A program made the position numbers and the translations under genes. A stretch of DNA of 34,476 bases from Isoetes engelmannii (Eukaryota > Streptophyta > Lycopodiopsida > Isoetales > Isoetaceae): positions 1-34,476 of the forward strand of contig JAANSK020254829.1 in assembly GCA_011763485.2 (NCBI GenBank), given 5' to 3'. Positions 20,201-27,234 of the stretch are shown here, in pieces; the first letter of the stretch is position 1, and each line of letters starts with the position of its first letter. The notes below the pieces were generated by a model, which saw only the letters and a program-made list of their open reading frames with translations, searched no databases and had not been told where the DNA came from.

Positions 20201-23200
20201 TACTCCCAATTCAAATGGGTAAACCAGCCTTAACATCATGATTTGAAGTAGCTTTATGTATCAAACACTTGGCTAAATTCTTCTACGGAGTTGGAAATTT
20301 CAGAAGGAAAACGTTGTAAGCATTTCAGCTGATGGTTTTATGTAGTAAACCGGATTGTCTCAAGATTGTAGAGATTCTCGATGGAACAAGTTCAAGGTAT
20401 CCTTTCATCAGCTGCTAGGGCGTACTGGACATCTTAGCTGGGAGGATAGAAAATCTGCTTCATGCAATTTGGACATGGCGTAGTTGGAAGGGCATTTTGT
20501 CTGTACCAACCCTGCATATTATTACATCATAAGAGGGAGATATGATTGTCTCTTCAGACATCCAAAACCTTACAGCAATACATGAAGTACTATGACCAGA
20601 AATGTATATCCTTATTTGTTTATGAGCTTATTCTGAAAAGAAGTAGCAGCTTCGGAAATAGAAACAGTGCCTAAAGCGAACAGAAACTTCTTCTTGTTGA
20701 TTAAGAGTCACAACAGATTGGAATTATGGACGGCTCCTTGAAGAAATGAAACTTCATGATATTAAAGGACTGAGCGACATCTATGATTTCCAAGGAAGTA
20801 AAATGGGAAGCAAAACAGAGAGAGAAACAGAAACATAAGCAGATCCTCGATTTTCTAGGTTCTTGGTCTCATAGACCCAATGGTTCCTCTGTAGACGTTA
20901 AAAAATATTTCTTTCTTACTGCTGCCTTCTTTTATGAGTTTACATGAATTATGCTTTACTACCTTATTTCTTTGCAGTTCTCCGAGGATTTTATTGGAGG
21001 TTCTCCGTCTGCTTGCATCTATATGGCAAAACGGTGCAGAATACTTGGCAATAATAGTACACCTCAGAAGTAAACCTGGATTTTGGAAGCTTGTTAAGAC
21101 TTGTGTATTAATTGTCCCAGAGACAAATATTGATGCCAAACCAGAGGACTCCAACAGTAGAGAGCAGTTAGATATAGATGGAGACACAATCATGCAACAA
21201 GCCCACAAGTATGCTTGCCAAGCATTTGCACTGCAGATTATGGCCAATGATATTTTTTTGCATCGTTTTATCCTTACACTAGATGTGAATTCTACGTGGA
21301 ATAAGGATTATGGTCCACTCCAAATCTTACAGGAGTGTAATGAAAAGTCAGAGATCAGAAAGATTTTCTGCTCAAATGTGAATGCTTTTTATAAAACAAG
21401 CCATGTGCACTGTTCAAAGGTTATATTTTCTATCATTTGATGTTTGCTTTGTTACTATTGTTCTTCATGCGTTAATTAAGGAAATTTATCTACTCGTTAC
21501 AGGCTGAGGCACGGGCCTTTGTGATTGGTTTAATGGCAAATATAATGTCACACCATGTCCGTGGGCTCGATCCATCTTTTATCAAGCAGATTCAGCAATT
21601 GTCATCACAGGTCAAGTATTCACTACTTCGTATAAGATTCTTGTTTGTCCCAGCATGCTGATTTCTTTGCATGGTGCAGTTGTTGTCCCATCCGTCCTTC
21701 GAGGAGTTGTTTGGTCAATATTCTACAAGAGGCTACAGGTTCTTGTCATTTCAGACATGTTTTGTGCTGAAATTTGCTTTTTTCGTGTTTCTTCCGCTGT
21801 GCTAGATAGAGAGAAGAGGAATGTGATGAATAAATAGCTATAGTTCGAGAATACATGCAAAAAAGACTCACTTCAATATATCTAAAAAACAATGATGATA
21901 ATCCTAAGCGAAAATTACTAAAATGCCTCTACTTTTTGCTATTATTACCAAAATGCCCTCCAAACGGTATCCAAAATGCCCTCCAAAATGCCAAATGGTA
22001 ACTACGGTAATATAGTTTTTGTGGCTCATCAAATTCAAAAGTCGTCTGCACAAATACATTAAGATTATATCTTTTCAACAAGATAAAATTCATCTGAATC
22101 GGAGTTGAAATTGACAAAGCATGCTCTTTTGAGTTTTTTTTTACACCACCTACTTAAAACACTATAACTTGAAGATTACAACTCCGTTTTATATGTTTTT
22201 ACTATCATTGGAAAGATCTCACTTTCACCTAGAAGTTCTGTGAGGGGCACAGTGTTGTCTAGTTCTGTGAAGGTCTACAAGTTGGAGGCTAGTGTTGTGG
22301 CAGAATTTCTTTCGAAATTTGCAAGGCATCTTGAAGGCGCCAAGAAAGTTGGATCTTGGTCTAAGAAAGGAGAACTACTTTTGATCAGAATGGATGCTTT
22401 TCCCAGGATAGCAGATTTTAGGATGCTAGATCTTACATGATGGAGATTTACATAGGGATAGCAGAATTGGATGTTCAATCTTAGGAAGCTAATACCCATC
22501 TTAAGTGAGAGCTCTATGCATTTAACTGGGCATTATAGACTTCAAGATTGCACATTATTTTCCTCCAGCTCTTCATCAACAGTAAAAAATGAAGTTATTT
22601 CTGCTTGCCTAAGATCTTTAGAATTTGTGCTAAGAATGCTCCTTCGTGAGAGAATATGTGGATGAAGTGGGCCACACATTTCTTCAGCTGCTGTCGAGTT
22701 GCTGGGTCTCTAAGTCTAAAGAGGCAGTGATGTCTTCCTCTTATGATGTAATACACGGGGCAACTGAAAATAAAATGCTCCTCAACTCACTAAACCCAAG
22801 TCATACGAAGGACACTTCCTGTCCGCACGATTAACATGTTTATCTTTTCCAACCTCGATTTTCAATTAGTGAGAAGACACCCTGAACTGTACCATTGAAA
22901 ACCTTACTTTGCTTGGGAGGTCTATATATGATGATGAAGCCATCCGCTGAGGTATTCAGAAAATTATCCAAGCTTATGGACAGGCCTTAAACATTTAACC
23001 CGCAACACTAACATTACTTAGTTTCCTCATTATTTGCTTCAATGCCAACCATGGAAGTCTCATCTGCCCTTCTTGTTCTTGCGTAGCCTGTGCATATAGT
23101 TCTCTGCTGGCCACTTCAGGCCGTATAGGTTTAGCATGTGGCATCGACGCTAATCATTATAGACAAGAGAGATGTTTGAAGCCTTTCCATTGAGTCCAGT

Positions 23201-26200
23201 CATACTTTTGCAAATCAACTTCTCATATCTGTGACCCCATATAAGGCTGCAGGTTATACTATCATATCAAACAGATAGAGCTTCGTAACATCTGGAAAAC
23301 ACATTTGAGAACATTGCTTTTCTCAATGCAAAGGAAGCATAACCTTTAGCAGTTCTGGTTTGAGCAGCGCTCTTCAATTTACCTCCAAGGTATGTGGACA
23401 AGGATACAAGGCACCTGCCCTTGTTTTTACAACACCTTAAAGTCACTCGTCAGATTGTTCGGGAGGGGAAAAGGTGAATACAATAATGAAATGAATGAAT
23501 AATGATGACGTGGTACAGTGATGATGTGGTGTCCCCCTGAGTTAGAGTAAAGTTTTCTAATCTCTAACAGTTACACATGAATTAGATTATCTAGCCGCTC
23601 TCATTGCATCTTGTTTCTGCATCCTTCTATTGCTGCATCGACCTTGATATAGCAGTAGTTAGGCTTTTAAGATTAGCGAATAAGTGTCTTATTACAGGGG
23701 TTGGCTTTTTGTCTTCAGCACAATCCAACTATTACTCATCGTTGATTTTCAAGCTTTTTTCTAGAAACTTTATCTGTGGTCCTTATCATCTTCTGACATA
23801 AAACAGAGGGCAATGGATTTGATGTCTATTCATCCAGTTTGTATAGATCTGATTATTTTCTACCCACATATTTTGTAAAGAGCACGATAAGATGTTCTAG
23901 GCATTAGATTTAAGTCTTGGGACAGTGTTACCTCAGGTTTAAGGTAGCTAGTTGATTCCCTCATTTATGTAACTCGGTCTACAAAGCTTCACCATACAGA
24001 AGCTGAAGGAATTTTTGCATATCTCAAAGGAACATTGATAGAACTTGTTTATTGAGGGTGTAAACAATCACCTTTGACCTTATACAGTAATGCTGCGCAT
24101 TCACTTAATCATTAATATCGTGTACACAGTTCTTTATTTAGCTCCAACCCAAGCACAATAGCATCTGAACTTCAGCTTTGCACTTCTCATTTCAGTAGCT
24201 TAGGTTCATTAACATTTGTATATGTACATGTTTACGCAAAAGTTTTCAGCATCTCAGTTCTCTTAGTGTCTGATGCAAGTTCTGCGCAAAGAATAAATTT
24301 TATTATTAAAGAGAGCTTGTTGCTTGTCTTCTCCAGTTATGGCGAGCACCTTCAATTCATGCTTGTTAGTGATCTTTATTATCACCTTCAAGGAGAAATG
24401 CAAGGTGGAAGGCATATGCCAGGTGGTTCCTTCCAGTCAATTGCAAAGTTTCTTGCGGACATGAACTTAGACTCAATACTAGTGCCAAGCTCAAGGACTA
24501 TTACTAAGGAGCCGCAAACTTTACTCACTAGTTGCTTATATGATATTCCTGCCTTGGAAGCTGCCCTTGGACTCGACTGGTGGCAACAGAATGATTCGCA
24601 AATTTTGACATCGCATGCAGCTGCACTTATACTGCAGAGGCTACAAAATGCAAATGCAATGGCGTTTTTAGAACAATGTCATCTTTCCTCTTTACATGCT
24701 TCAGTAAGCTTGTATGTTGTTTCGGCATTTTCTCGGGAGTGGGTAGGCCACTTTGCAGAACCTAGATGTTTGAACATTCCTATGTTTTTTGATGCTTACC
24801 AGTCTGGTGCATTTGTAATGTTGCAGATGGGACAGGATGCATTGCCATTGGGTGACGTATGGACGCATGCAAATCTGCAGCAGCACATTGAAGGATTATG
24901 TGATGTTCTAGAGAATTGCCTGTATATTAAAACAAGCTGTACAAGCGAGTTTTATGCCTCAAAATATATGGAGTTACAGTCTCGGTTTTTGCTGTCAATG
25001 ATTTCCAAATTTTCTAGATCCAAATCATCCGTGGTTGAAGAGAAGGAAATACTGAGGACATGTGTGAGAACTGTAACTGTTGCCTTTGCTGGTCTTAAGT
25101 CAGTCTTTGACTGGGCTAAGCTTCCTATTGATATAAAAAAGGGGCTAGTAAAAACCTTCTTGGCAGTTATCTCTTTATCTTTAGAGTATATTCATTCATT
25201 AAATCATGAGGAGCCATTACTTCTAGAGGGATCTGTAAATTTTAGGGTTGGAGATTCATTTGCGGATGTGGCTGTTCTTGGCTTAAAGTATCTGCCTATA
25301 CTGTGTACTGCCGCTCGAGAGGAAGATTTTACAGTTTATTCCATTGCCACACTTGACATATTGATCAGGGCTTTCTTGGCTTCTTCCACATGGTTACCTA
25401 TATTGCAGAGCCACTTCCCTGTAAAATCAATTTTATCAAGGTTTGGTGCATGTGAAGACTTTCATTATGCAGGAACTATTTTGAGATTATTCTTGAGCAT
25501 GTCACATCTTAAAGCAGGTGGAGAAATGCTTGCTGCTAATGGTTTTTTCTCCCACCTTTTAATGTTTTGCCAGAAATTGAGGGAGTCTATTTCTGGAACT
25601 AATGGAGAATTTGGAGGATGTTTTGATGTTGCACGAAGCAATGGAAAGCAAGAGAGCCTTTGGAAACTTGGTGTGGCTATTGTCACTGCGATGCTACGGT
25701 CTGCAGGTGAGGGTGGAGAATGGAATCCAGTTATTGAGGGTGCAATGTTGTATTTCAGATCTGAGGCACAAACAATGCTTTCCTTTGTGAAAGCTCCAGA
25801 TATATGGATAGATAGTTCAGGAATAAAGAAAACAAAACCGCATCATCCTCGGACTTCAATTTGTGCACTCCAATGCACACATTTTGTTGTTACCTTCCTG
25901 CATGAGTTGATCATTAATCAGACTCATTCATTCTCTTCTTTATATTCTAGTTTCCAAGATTTTAGGGAGATGGGTGTGCATTTTCTAGCCTACATTGCTA
26001 GGCATGGTTTGGATCGCCCGCCCATGATGGCAACAAATAGTGTATGTCTCCTTTGCCCTCCATCTTCAAAAGAAGAAGCCATGGAACTTGATACCCCTTC
26101 TGTTATACGAAGCAACCATGGTTGGTTTGGTCTCTGTGCAAGGGGGTCTCGTATGGGTGGCACCACGGTGCCTACTTCGGAATGCAGACTGCAGCGTAAT

Positions 26201-26827
26201 ACTTTAATAACAACCTCTGAGTCAAATATAATTTCCATAGAAGCCTCAATGTATTCTGACAAAGTTGCCCTAGAGGTGTACAAGATTGTGGCAACTCTGC
26301 TTCATTTTTTCTGCTCCCAAGCTGGTCAAGCCATTTCAAGATTAGAAGAGAGTTGTGCTACAAATAACTTCCCGGAATTACCTGCATTGGAAATTCTTCA
26401 AGCTATTCAGGTAAATCTTGCAATCTTCCCTGTTTCTTATAGCTGGGGCCTAAATCTTTTATGTCTTGCAGGATCAAGTTATCCCTGTAGTTACAGACGT
26501 TTGTAGGAATGGACGTCCTAAAGCATTTGCAGAAAAAACATGCTCTCTCCTCCTGAATGTGCTAGAAAAAGCTTTATATCTCGAGGCATGCATATCTCGT
26601 CTGTGTGGGAGTACAGGCATGCCTATTCGCTCTGATGACTTTCCAAAGGAATGTCGTGAACTTATTATAGGTACATGTCCCTTCTCTTTGAATTTTTCCT
26701 TTAGGCTGCAGCTTCTAAACATTAGCTCCCGTTTGCAGTTGCAGAAAAATATTCTCCTTTTCAAAGTTTTGGTACTTCATTGAGGCATATATTATCAGTG
26801 GCATATCCAGGAATGGGAGCTTTGTAG
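14232..26827 (+). CDS. NUP188: Nuclear pore complex protein Nup188, C-terminal two thirds, 14 exons
   Basis: Nup188 is a large alpha-helical inner-ring scaffold nucleoporin (Nup188/Nup205 family, formerly DUF3414) that helps set pore architecture and transport. Exons: 14232-14293, 14859-14941, 15025-15173, 16892-17038, 17164-17268, 17392-17499, 17572-17691, 17772-17885, 18512-18684, 20978-21419, 21503-21610, about 24314-26410, 26472-26670 and 26739-26827 (stop TAG). All introns are GT-AG and the phases join, giving about 1,331 residues without a stop. Peptides such as DLYYHLQGEMQG, VHFLAYIARHG, FPELPALEILQAIQ and the C-terminal SVAYPGMGAL follow the plant Nup188 pattern as I remember it (Arabidopsis At4g38760). 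The family is usually about 1,750-1,960 residues, so roughly 600 N-terminal residues are missing from the window. Introns carry LINE, MITE and copia insertions. The intact frames suggest a working gene with its 5' part further left; a 5'-truncated copy is the alternative. Confidence 0.85.
14859..14941 (+). CDS. NUP188: Nup188 exon 2
   Basis: It encodes GMDTIDYWELKAVEKEHHLG and then KYTVTIA, ending with one base (phase 1) at cacaattgcag|gtataac. The start at 14859 (gatag|A) fits the phase of the preceding exon; 14861 is an alternative acceptor but would not fit that phase. An in-frame stop at 14848 limits the exon on the left. Confidence 0.65.
15025..15173 (+). CDS. NUP188: Nup188 exon 3
   Basis: Acceptor aatatacag, donor actaag|gtataac. 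It encodes VLDFLTVLLRRGVQ, then LVLFAIQNILVNHTNWRYK and ERWQISTK. It aligns well with the VLEF..QLVEGGLE...FALVVFSLQYIL region of the Arabidopsis protein. It joins exon 2 through a split valine codon. Confidence 0.85.
15174..16891. other. Nup188 intron 3 with unassigned reverse-strand open frames
   Basis: The intron is 1,718 bases. On the minus strand there are two unusually peptide-like open frames. One is 15744-15511, with NANVLELPLYIILHIPSGCS and SVDINTRLDDFLGYLSYMN. The other is 16246-15980, with NTFSTTVLPLHLAIVNCHLD and EIIITRFVQAQEYI. I recognise no family. They may be decayed transposon or captured coding sequence. Confidence 0.35.
16892..17038 (+). CDS. NUP188: Nup188 exon 4
   Basis: Acceptor ttcttatag, donor cttgag|gtaactt. 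It has 49 codons in phase 0 and includes KHPLKQAVIDILLGDVIVHG and LTVDARGLE. It aligns with the RDVLLDILLNDASVHSALF segment of plant Nup188. Confidence 0.9.
17164..17268 (+). CDS. NUP188: Nup188 exon 5
   Basis: Acceptor ctgtggcag, donor gatagg|gtaagaa. It has 35 codons in phase 0: ELCFRRDFGVREIECIL and VCSALNLLAVLFSTDR. It corresponds to the EIEGWQLAIVSVLDVLNVIL region of the family. Confidence 0.88.
17392..17499 (+). CDS. NUP188: Nup188 exon 6
   Basis: Acceptor aatttacag after a long T tract (17351-17376), donor gaaaag|gttgac. It has 36 codons in phase 0: SLLQQALFRQTTGTMSFITI and ISLLGLFREK, equivalent to FHQAMLSSTTKPISVVAAI in Arabidopsis. Confidence 0.88.
17572..17691 (+). CDS. NUP188: Nup188 exon 7
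   Basis: Acceptor tatctgcag, donor ttatcg|gtatctg. It has 40 codons in phase 0: EIQISSAYLLVNLCHTANK and FAGHVAGYIVGDLS. It fits the TIQVGAAQVLSKLFALA region. The exon reads cleanly into exon 8. Confidence 0.88.
17772..17885 (+). CDS. NUP188: Nup188 exon 8
   Basis: Acceptor tctgtttcag, donor tatcag|gtatgtt. It has 38 codons in phase 0: RIQLHFVLGRLLSERTSLTH and AISELLTTVVKYQ. It is followed by a 626-base intron (17886-18511) in which I see no transposon domain. Confidence 0.88.
18512..18684 (+). CDS. NUP188: Nup188 exon 9
   Basis: Acceptor taacttcag, donor aagag|gtaatt. It encodes PALVHMLLFPMEDISMN, then FRKAADDVLDSIWKILQMAS and EYIK, ending with two bases. It starts at the PALL.AIF position of the Arabidopsis protein. 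The split serine codon AG|T is completed in exon 10, across a 2.3-kb intron filled with LINE copies. Confidence 0.88.
19490..19880 (+). mobile_element. LINE-type copy h: ORF2 end and 3' UTR, in Nup188 intron 9
   Basis: The + strand carries SMKVFRKVKQAAKEKYKQSF and KKESDITLYFALPARKRQ (19617-19735), which matches the family's AKEKHKQSFKRE end. The untranslated segment ctaggagctacaatgtaccc (19784) and the 3'-end motif at 19834-19868 (gtctcatagacccaatggtc) follow. It directly precedes another copy, so two family members lie head to tail. Confidence 0.65.
19885..20930 (+). mobile_element. LINE-type copy i: best-preserved ORF2 C-terminus, in Nup188 intron 9
   Basis: The frame 19895-20155 is open and reads LQLYMPTIMGVDLLADEWPQ, LEGLQISLLFRIIRSNSSVP and KPLQLEVAFQVVSLLGG. 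This is the post-RT segment of LINE ORF2 that normally starts LYG.(E)VWG. It continues as LYVSNTWLNSSTELE (about 20250), EGHFVCTNPAYY then IRGR (about 20485-20550), LQQYMKYYDQKCISLFVYEL (20571-20630) and ESQQ...GSLKK.KLHDI (20707-20765). The 3'-end motif is at 20865-20901 and a C/T-rich tail runs to about 20930, only about 45 bases before the acceptor of Nup188 exon 10. Its orientation is the same as the gene. Multiple frame breaks make it inactive. Confidence 0.65.
20978..21419 (+). CDS. NUP188: Nup188 exon 10
   Basis: Acceptor ttctttgcag, donor tcaaag|gttatat. It encodes SPRILLEVLRLLASIWQNGA and KPGFWKLVKTCVL. HKYACQAFALQIMANDIFLH matches the YQCQASVLEIMACNMFLYKK segment of Arabidopsis. The exon is 442 bases and joins both neighbours in phase. 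Confidence 0.9.
21503..21610 (+). CDS. NUP188: Nup188 exon 11
   Basis: Acceptor ctcgttacag, donor tcacag|gtcaagt. It has 36 codons in phase 0: AEARAFVIGLMANIMSHHV and SFIKQIQQLSSQ. It aligns with the region ending EKI.LIS..LC.Q just before the conserved SDLY.HLQG segment, which is in exon 12. Confidence 0.85.
21909..22262. mobile_element. Truncated MITE related to the 2604-3051 element
   Basis: The left end reads aaaattactaaaatgcc, against aaaattaccaaaaagcc in the MITE at 2604. The inner phrase ggaaagatctc, followed about 25 bases on by gaggggcaca, parallels ggaaagatctc and gaagggcaca of that element. The matching right arm is missing, so this is a partial, diverged copy within Nup188 intron 11. 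Confidence 0.5.
22263..22990 (+). other. Unrecognised open stretches in Nup188 intron 11
   Basis: Three overlapping + strand open frames (22240-22440, 22471-22665, 22646-22834) read like real protein, for example VVAEFLSKFARHLEGAKKVG, NEVISACLRSLEFVLRMLLR and VGHTFLQLLSSCWVSKSKEA. They do not fit between the Nup188 segments on either side and I recognise no family. They may be remnants of a captured or mobile coding sequence. Confidence 0.3.
22990..23330 (-). mobile_element. Reverse-strand LINE ORF2 C-terminal fragment
   Basis: The minus strand at about 23260-23160 gives LYGVTDMRS and LDSMERLQTSLLS, which fits the LYG.E.WG....W..IE..Q...L pattern after the RT domain of non-LTR elements. Further on (about 23100-23010), in another frame, QMRLPWLALKQIMRKL fits a later segment of the same region. 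The frames are broken. The orientation is opposite to the gene. Confidence 0.4.
23940..24215 (+). mobile_element. Copia RT-RNase H fragment just upstream of Nup188 exon 12
   Basis: The + strand reads LVDSLIYVTRS, TEAEGIFAYLKGTLIELVY, SPLTLYSNAAHSLNH and SNPSTIASELQLCTSHFSS. This is a decayed copia pol from the end of RT into RNase H (family: LVGSLIYLT.TRPD, ..RYLKGT...GL.Y, D.DWA....RRS..GYC). It ends about 100 bases before exon 12, is in the same orientation as the gene, and may have displaced the original 3' part of intron 11. Confidence 0.65.
24314..26410 (+). CDS. NUP188: Nup188 exon 12 (large exon)
   Basis: The open frame runs from about 24190 to the donor attcag|gtaaatc at 26410. The left edge is uncertain. 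The only AG in the needed phase 0 that is not copia-derived lies at 24312-24313, and its pyrimidine tract is poor. The exon encodes about 699 residues, including LLLVFSSYGEHLQFMLVSDL, YYHLQGEMQGGRHMPGG, ALEAALGLDWW, AYIARHGLDRPP, VCLLCPPSSKEEAMELDTPS and FPELPALEILQAIQ. These follow the plant Nup188 C-terminal half in order (DLY.HLQG.LEG, LGID.WD, LLAFISKG, HLLCPP..KEE, NGWFSL, FPELPEPEIL). The region is alpha-helical solenoid in known structures. One very large exon inside a gene of small exons is notable. Confidence 0.88.
26472..26670 (+). CDS. NUP188: Nup188 exon 13
   Basis: Acceptor gtcttgcag, donor attatag|gtacatg. It encodes DQVIPVVTDVCRNGRPKAF, then SLLLNVLEKALYLEACISRL and FPKECRELII, ending in phase 1. 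It corresponds to DQA.AIV.ELC, LLIQ..E.SLYLELCV and FSKDLKKLV of Arabidopsis Nup188. Confidence 0.88.
26739..26827 (+). CDS. NUP188: Nup188 terminal exon 14 with stop
   Basis: Acceptor ccgtttgcag, a 68-base intron away from exon 13. The split valine codon G|TT is followed by AEKYSPFQSFGTSLRHILSV and AYPGMGAL, then TAG at 26825-26827. The Arabidopsis protein ends similarly (AEVHTYLEPS...L..IAAFLYPG). This places the end of the gene with good confidence, although no single-frame reading of the region shows it. Confidence 0.85.
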
Positions 26828-27230
26828 GTTGTTATTCCCATATTTGAAGAATTATGGCACGAATACAGTCTGTATTTTGTTTCCTGAGGAGATGTGAACT
26901 CATACAGCATTGGTTGGTTTCATCATTCGGTTGGTGGAAATCGCATGTACGGATACGGAGGGATAGCTGGGTGGTTCAATCGGCAAATGAATTATAGCCA
27001 GTTTGTAAATACAATGATGTAACGGCCTAAACTGTTGACAACAATTATATACTTAGGCTCCTCAGATGGCTGACTAATGTAAGGTGAAGTCTTGCCTTTA
27101 GATGGCTGACTATCATATAAACTTTGTTCAAGCCCAAACGTCTCAATTCATTGTATTGCGTGTGGATGGATATATATTGTATCCTTGAGATATATTAAGA
27201 ACATGAAGGAAAGAATTAAATTGTTTGAGT
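26828..27230 (+). other. Probable Nup188 3' UTR and spacer
   Basis: Non-coding, AT-rich sequence between the Nup188 stop and the gypsy element. The motif agatggctgacta occurs twice (about 27064 and 27100). I could not pick a polyadenylation signal with confidence. Confidence 0.4.
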
Positions 27231-27234
27231 CAAA

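Noticed and set aside
24266-24268. GTG as a translation start for the 746-codon frame
   Set aside because: In a spliced plant gene the frame simply opens there. The protein continues from upstream exons, and the frame beyond 26410 is intron.
24176-24313. Alternative earlier start of Nup188 exon 12 at an in-phase cag (24173-24175)
   Set aside because: The open frame before about 24215 reads as decayed copia RNase H (SNPSTIASELQL), so it is transposon sequence, not Nup188.
26474-26764. Minus-strand ORF over Nup188 exons 13-14
   Set aside because: Antisense shadow. The + strand carries conserved Nup188 residues with correct splice sites.
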